64,000 bases of DNA from contig JAVKOQ010000061.1 in assembly GCA_031835245.1 (NCBI GenBank), forward strand, positions 152,001 to 216,000. Direction: 5' to 3'. A program made the position numbers and the translations under genes. The stretch is from Balamuthia mandrillaris (Eukaryota > Discosea > Longamoebia > Balamuthiidae). Below are positions 60,409 to 64,000 of the stretch, piece by piece. Each line of letters begins with the position of its first letter. Positions within the stretch are counted from its first letter, which is position 1. The notes below the pieces were generated by a model. That model saw only the letters and a program-made list of their open reading frames with translations, was not told where the DNA came from and made no database searches.

Positions 60409-62453
60409 ATGAGATCTGCCAAACTGCACTTCCTTCTGCTTGTTGTTGTGTACTGTGCATGCCTGGCTCCTTCCCTGCAGAATGGGGTTGTAGGAAAAGA
60501 CAATGTTGAATTGAGCCCAAGGTACTGGGTTGTGCGTTGCTTCATGGCGCAACATGTTGTCCCCCTGTTGCTGAAACGACCGTTACTATTTCAGGGAGCA
60601 AGTCAAAGAAATGTTTCTGCATGCCTATTCTTCTTACATGAGAAACGCATTTCCTATGGATGAGCTATTGCCGCTGAATTGCTCTGGCATCAACAGTTAC
60701 GGAAAGTGAGTCACCTCCACTGCTGCTGCGGCTATGTTTCTTTGACTGACCATTGCGTTCTTGTTCAGCTACTCCACCACTTTGATTGATGCTCTGGATG
60801 CGCTGTTGGTAAGTTACCGCCTTCTTTTTCTCCGCCGGTGAGTGATGATATCACCACTGGGGCCACACAGCTTATCTGAAACAAAAAACAGGTTTTCGGG
60901 GAGCACCAAGAATTTACAAATGGGGTGCGCTGGCTTGCCCATAACCTCAACTTTCATCAAGATGTGAATGTAAGCGTCTTTGAGACCAACATACGGGTAG
61001 TGGGTGGCTTGCTGTCTGCCCACTTGCTGCTATCGGAGCCTCAATTCCAGTCGTTATTACCCAACGACGTGACCCCTAATACTCTGCTCGACTTGGCGGT
61101 GGACCTTGCGGATCGCTTGTTGCCAGCCTTCCAAACCCCAACAGGCATTCCTTATGGCACCGTACTGTTATTATTCTTCAATTGTGGCATACCACGTCCT
61201 TGTCCGTCCAATTGTAATTTTTCAAACTAAACTTACCTCTCCAACAGGTTAACTTGATGCACGGAGTGCCATCTGGTGAAACGCCAGTAACGGCTGTAGC
61301 ATCTGCTTCCACCTACGCCCTTGAATTTGGCATCTTGAGTGCTCTAACTGGCAATCCAATCTACGAGGCATGTACAACATTCCTTGTTTTCTGATCTCTG
61401 TCTTCTCTCTCTTCCTCTCTCTCCCTCTATCCCTCTCCCTCTCCTTCAAAGGCTCACAGGACTGGTTTTGCCTATTAACTTGTAAAGCAAACCGCACGGA
61501 AAGCTGTGCGTGCTGTTTGGGAGAGACGATCAAGCATAGGGCTGCTGGGGAATCACATTGACGTGACGGGGAAATGGGTATTTGGGGACGCTAGCATTGG
61601 AGCTGCAGTAGATTCTTTTTATGAATATCTACTGAAAGCAGCCATCTACTTTTCAGATCAGGAATACTTTGCCATTTTTCAAGAGGCTTACAAGTCTGTG
61701 CTTAAGTATTTGCGGCATGGACCGTGGTATATTATGAGCAACATGTCCAATGGCTCGCCCAATTGGTTTGTGTTTGATGCCTTGCAGGCCTTTTGGCCGT
61801 CCTTGCAAGTGATGGTTGGTGATATTCACCTCGCCAGTGACACTGCGCATGCTATGTACGGTATTTGGAGGCATTTCGGTTGTACCCCCGAGTTGATGGA
61901 CCTTAAAGAAGGCCGTCTGCTTGACCATCATAGAAGGCAAGTACTTTTTTAGTGTCGCATTGGAACATTGAGGAATGACCCAACTGCTTGCGGCCAAAGT
62001 TATCCTCTGCGGCCTGAACTAGTAGAAAGCACTTACTACCTGTATTTGGCAACTAACGACACAGTGTGGCGTCGCAATGCCCAAGACGTTATTTTTTCGT
62101 TGCAAACGTTAGCTAGAGTGGTAAGTTCTCCAATCGTTCATCACTTCTCAAAGCTGACTAGGAGATATCTCGCTATGAAGGAGTGTGGCTTTGCCGGAAT
62201 TCTAGATGTGTTTACCCTTGAGTTAGAGGATCAAATGAATTCCTTTATCCTCTCCGAAACTTTGAAGTACCTTTATCTGATATTTGACGACACCAACTGG
62301 GTTCATTACGACTCCAACCGCCAAGCCATCACCCAACGATATATGTTTAATACAGAAGGCCACATATTCCCATTCCGTGTGGACTTTCTTCGTCCCGAGT
62401 CGCTTGGCACAATTCCGGAGCTTGCCGCCCCTCTTCCTCCCTTCCTTTGGTAA
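60409..62453 (+). CDS. EDEM-like GH47 ER degradation-enhancing alpha-mannosidase-like protein
   Basis: About nine exons. The start ATG at 60409 encodes a hydrophobic signal peptide ([18 protein letters not shown]). The GH47 domain shows [73 protein letters not shown], then [15 protein letters not shown] and [12 protein letters not shown]. These are EDEM-type rather than Golgi mannosidase I features. EDEM proteins trim mannose on misfolded glycoproteins in the ER and route them to ERAD. One intron (61937-61999) uses a GC donor in a perfect AG/GCAAGT context. The frame meets a TAA at 62451-62453, directly overlapping a possible donor (TTTG/GTAACG), so the protein may continue into downstream exons (next entry). 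Confidence 0.88.
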
Positions 62454-62893
62454 CGACTTTTTTATTTTTCTATCGTTCTCTTCCTATTGTTTCTAAGGTT
62501 GCTCTTTGATGAACTCTGACATACATCTAGGCGGATTAGCGGAGGGGGCGTGGTTCACGGCAGATAGCTTATCCTCGCTATAATCCTCACGCATCACCAG
62601 CTGAAGCACAAAATGTGTCTTTTGGTTCTTCCGAGGACAGTTTTATGGATAATTCTGCCACCTGGCTGACGTTATCTTCACTGGATCCTTGAGGACAGTA
62701 ATCAATTGTGTTTGTACCTCCAACCAAGACACTCACACAGATATCCCAATCTCCGCCTGCTTCCCTTTGTTCTAATGATGACGGAGGAAGGGAAGTACCT
62801 CCTTGCTACCAACTACTTTTCCTAATTACTCTTGTGTTCTTTTATTTCTGGTGGCGAGACCAGCTGTCTCGTAGAATCAAACAAAAGCAGTGA
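62454..62893 (+). other. Possible 3' exons of the EDEM gene with a C-terminal membrane anchor, or its 3' UTR
   Basis: Two open stretches in one frame lie here. The first, about 62546-62689, is Ser/Asn/Pro-rich. The second, about 62702-62893, encodes a hydrophobic segment (LLFLITLVFFYFWW) followed by a basic tail and TGA. They are separated by TGA at 62690 and TAA at 62699, so another small intron would be required. The stop at 62893 would be 30 bp from the end of the next gene. I could not establish a unique splice pattern. Confidence 0.35.
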
Positions 62894-62923
62894 TTGGCAA
62901 GAAGGGAACACTTTGGTTTGGAC

Positions 62924-63433
62924 TTAGAGTGTAACTGGATCTCCCGCATCCCCACCACGGCCCACCAACTCGGAAGAGTCATAGTCCCGCCCCGTGCTCA
63001 TTCCTAGTTCACCGGAGGCGGAGGCCCCGGCCACGCTGCTCCCGCCCTTGCCAGGCTGCGAAGGGAATCCTCCTCCGGGGTACACCAGGCGCCCTTCATT
63101 CATCTTGATTTCGTCTTCTTTGGAGCCTCTAGGGAAATGGTCCCTTGTGGTGTCGTCTCCCACATGGCTCACATCTGTTGCCCGCCTCATTTCGGCCATA
63201 TTGCTGTCTACTGCCTTGGTTGTTGTTGTTTTTTCTTCCTTTGGTTTGTGTGCGCACATGTGCAGGCTCCGTTTTTCGCTTTCATACACCTCAGGCAGTT
63301 CCCCACCGGTTCCCTGCGGGCTTGCCGCCAAATTTTACGGCAATGCCTCGTGGTGGTGGGTGGATGATCGGGTGATGATCTCTGGAAAACCCAGATCGGT
63401 AGATGAATTGTCGATCATCTCAGCGATCATCAT
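62924..63433 (-). CDS. Orphan hydrophilic protein, interrupted by one in-frame TAA (probably intronic)
   Basis: A minus-strand frame starts with two ATG codons at 63433 and 63430 and continues to TAA at 62924-62926, except for a TAA at 63335-63337. That TAA lies within GTAAAA, a donor-like sequence. Removing 60 nt (to GAAAG) or 72 nt (to GGAG) keeps the frame and removes the stop. The encoded protein is about 145-150 residues, hydrophilic, and rich in Gly, Ser, Asp, Glu and Lys near its C-terminus (VYPGGGFPSQPGKGG). There is no recognisable domain. It starts 93 bp from the divergent p47-like gene, the spacing seen for real gene pairs here. It might be a non-coding frame; confidence is low. 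Confidence 0.4.
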
Positions 63434-63526
63434 CTTCACCCCTTTTCAGTGCAACTTCAGGCAGAAGAAAGAAGAGGGGAGGGTGCGTGTGTTTCAGTTT
63501 GGAAGGCTGCCAGCCAACGGTGCACA

Positions 63527-64000
63527 ATGACTTCAACGCCACAAGTGGTCAACAAGTTTAGAGAGCTCACTGGTGCTGATGAAACCACCAGTCGCTTCTT
63601 CTTGGAGTCTTCTGGCTGGGATGTGGACGTGCGTTATTTCCTCTCCTCTGTCTTTGCCCAAGTGGGCGTTGTTGCTAACCTCACCTTTCGCCACCGCCCT
63701 TTCCGTGCAGCTAGCTGTGAGCGCTTTCTTTGACAATGATGGGGTAGGTCCACTACTTTGAAGCTTTACACTCTTGCTTACTCGAGTTCAATCCACTTTT
63801 TCCGTAGGCCCTACCTGCACCAGGCCCAGCTTCTACTACTTTGCCCTCCATTAGCTCTGCTCCTCCTCCTTCTTCCACACACACCTCTGCCCCACGCCGT
63901 TCTACCCCAAGTGCCACAAGGTTCTCCTGATCTCTGTCTTCTCTCTCCCTCTCTCCCTATGTTTGTTTGCGTAGCATTAACACGTGAAGGTTTTTTCCAG
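63527..64000 (+). CDS. p47/NSFL1C-like p97 (CDC48) adaptor, N-terminal part only
   Basis: The first three exons are visible before the window ends. The first (from the ATG at 63527) and second encode a UBA-like domain: VVNKFRELTGADETTSRFFL, ESSGWDVD, then after an intron LAVSAFFDNDG. This matches the N-terminal ubiquitin-binding UBA of NSFL1C/p47 and UBX proteins. A Pro/Ser/Thr-rich linker follows (about 63810-63919). The SEP and UBX domains expected for p47 would lie beyond position 64000. These proteins recruit the AAA ATPase p97 to ubiquitinated membranes. Introns have GT donors and AG acceptors in frame, and the last contains CT-rich sequence. Confidence 0.8.

Noticed and set aside
63317-63337. 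An 18-nt mini-intron or stop-codon readthrough in the 63.4-kb orphan frame
   Set aside because: An 18-nt intron is far below the sizes seen here, and a 60- or 72-nt GTAAAA-initiated intron explains the stop more simply.

Overview
This is a gene-dense stretch of a nuclear genome from a unicellular eukaryote, using the standard genetic code. The evidence is spliceosomal introns (mostly GT-AG, about 60-150 nt), a cytoplasmic dynein heavy chain, Ras, SMG1, an EDEM mannosidase, SWI/SNF and spliceosome subunits, and nuclear genes for mitochondrial proteins. A DYW-type PPR protein occurs beside a dynein-1 heavy chain and a canonical Ras. That points away from land plants, towards a protist lineage known to carry DYW proteins (some amoebozoans, heteroloboseans and others). 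I cannot fix the species.

Layout. 0.6-4 kb (minus): a short SNF5-domain protein and an RCC1-repeat protein with an Arg-rich N-terminus. 4.6-9.7 kb: an intronless SDR (+), an MDR oxidoreductase (-) and cystathionine gamma-lyase (+). 9.9-25.5 kb (-): cytoplasmic dynein-1 heavy chain; its last 8 kb is one exon while the first 7.6 kb holds about 20 introns. 25.8-28.9 kb (+): a 1008-residue PLS-class PPR-DYW protein with a separate presequence exon. 29.1-30.1 kb (+): a four-TM protein. 30.1-32.0 kb (-): mitochondrial-type prolyl-tRNA synthetase. 32.2-37.4 kb (-): two spliceosome genes in tandem, CWF19L2 and PRPF4. 38-39 kb (+): Ras GTPase. 39.4-40.4 kb (-): an unidentified protein. 40.8-43.5 kb (+): C2/EF-hand phosphatidylserine decarboxylase. 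43.7-57.1 kb (-): the NMD kinase SMG1. 57.5-59.4 kb (+): tRNA(Ile)-lysidine synthase. 59.5-60.2 kb (-): complex I subunit NDUFA5. 60.4-62.5 kb or beyond (+): EDEM-like GH47 protein. 62.9-63.4 kb (-): an orphan reading frame. 63.5 kb to the end (+): the start of a p47/NSFL1C-like UBA/UBX protein.

How the genes fit together. Several serve mitochondrial gene expression and respiration: the PPR-DYW protein (predicted C-to-U RNA editing), TilS (tRNA-Ile decoding), ProRS and NDUFA5. PRPF4, CWF19L2 and SMG1 serve nuclear mRNA splicing and surveillance. Genes are packed in convergent pairs with 3' ends 60-190 bp apart and in divergent pairs sharing 0.1-0.7 kb leaders. Long CT/GA microsatellites sit mainly inside introns, with CT on the coding strand.

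The best candidate for something new is the PPR-DYW locus. It has five almost identical 300-bp PLS units, a readable partial RNA-recognition code, and an intact DYW deaminase domain.
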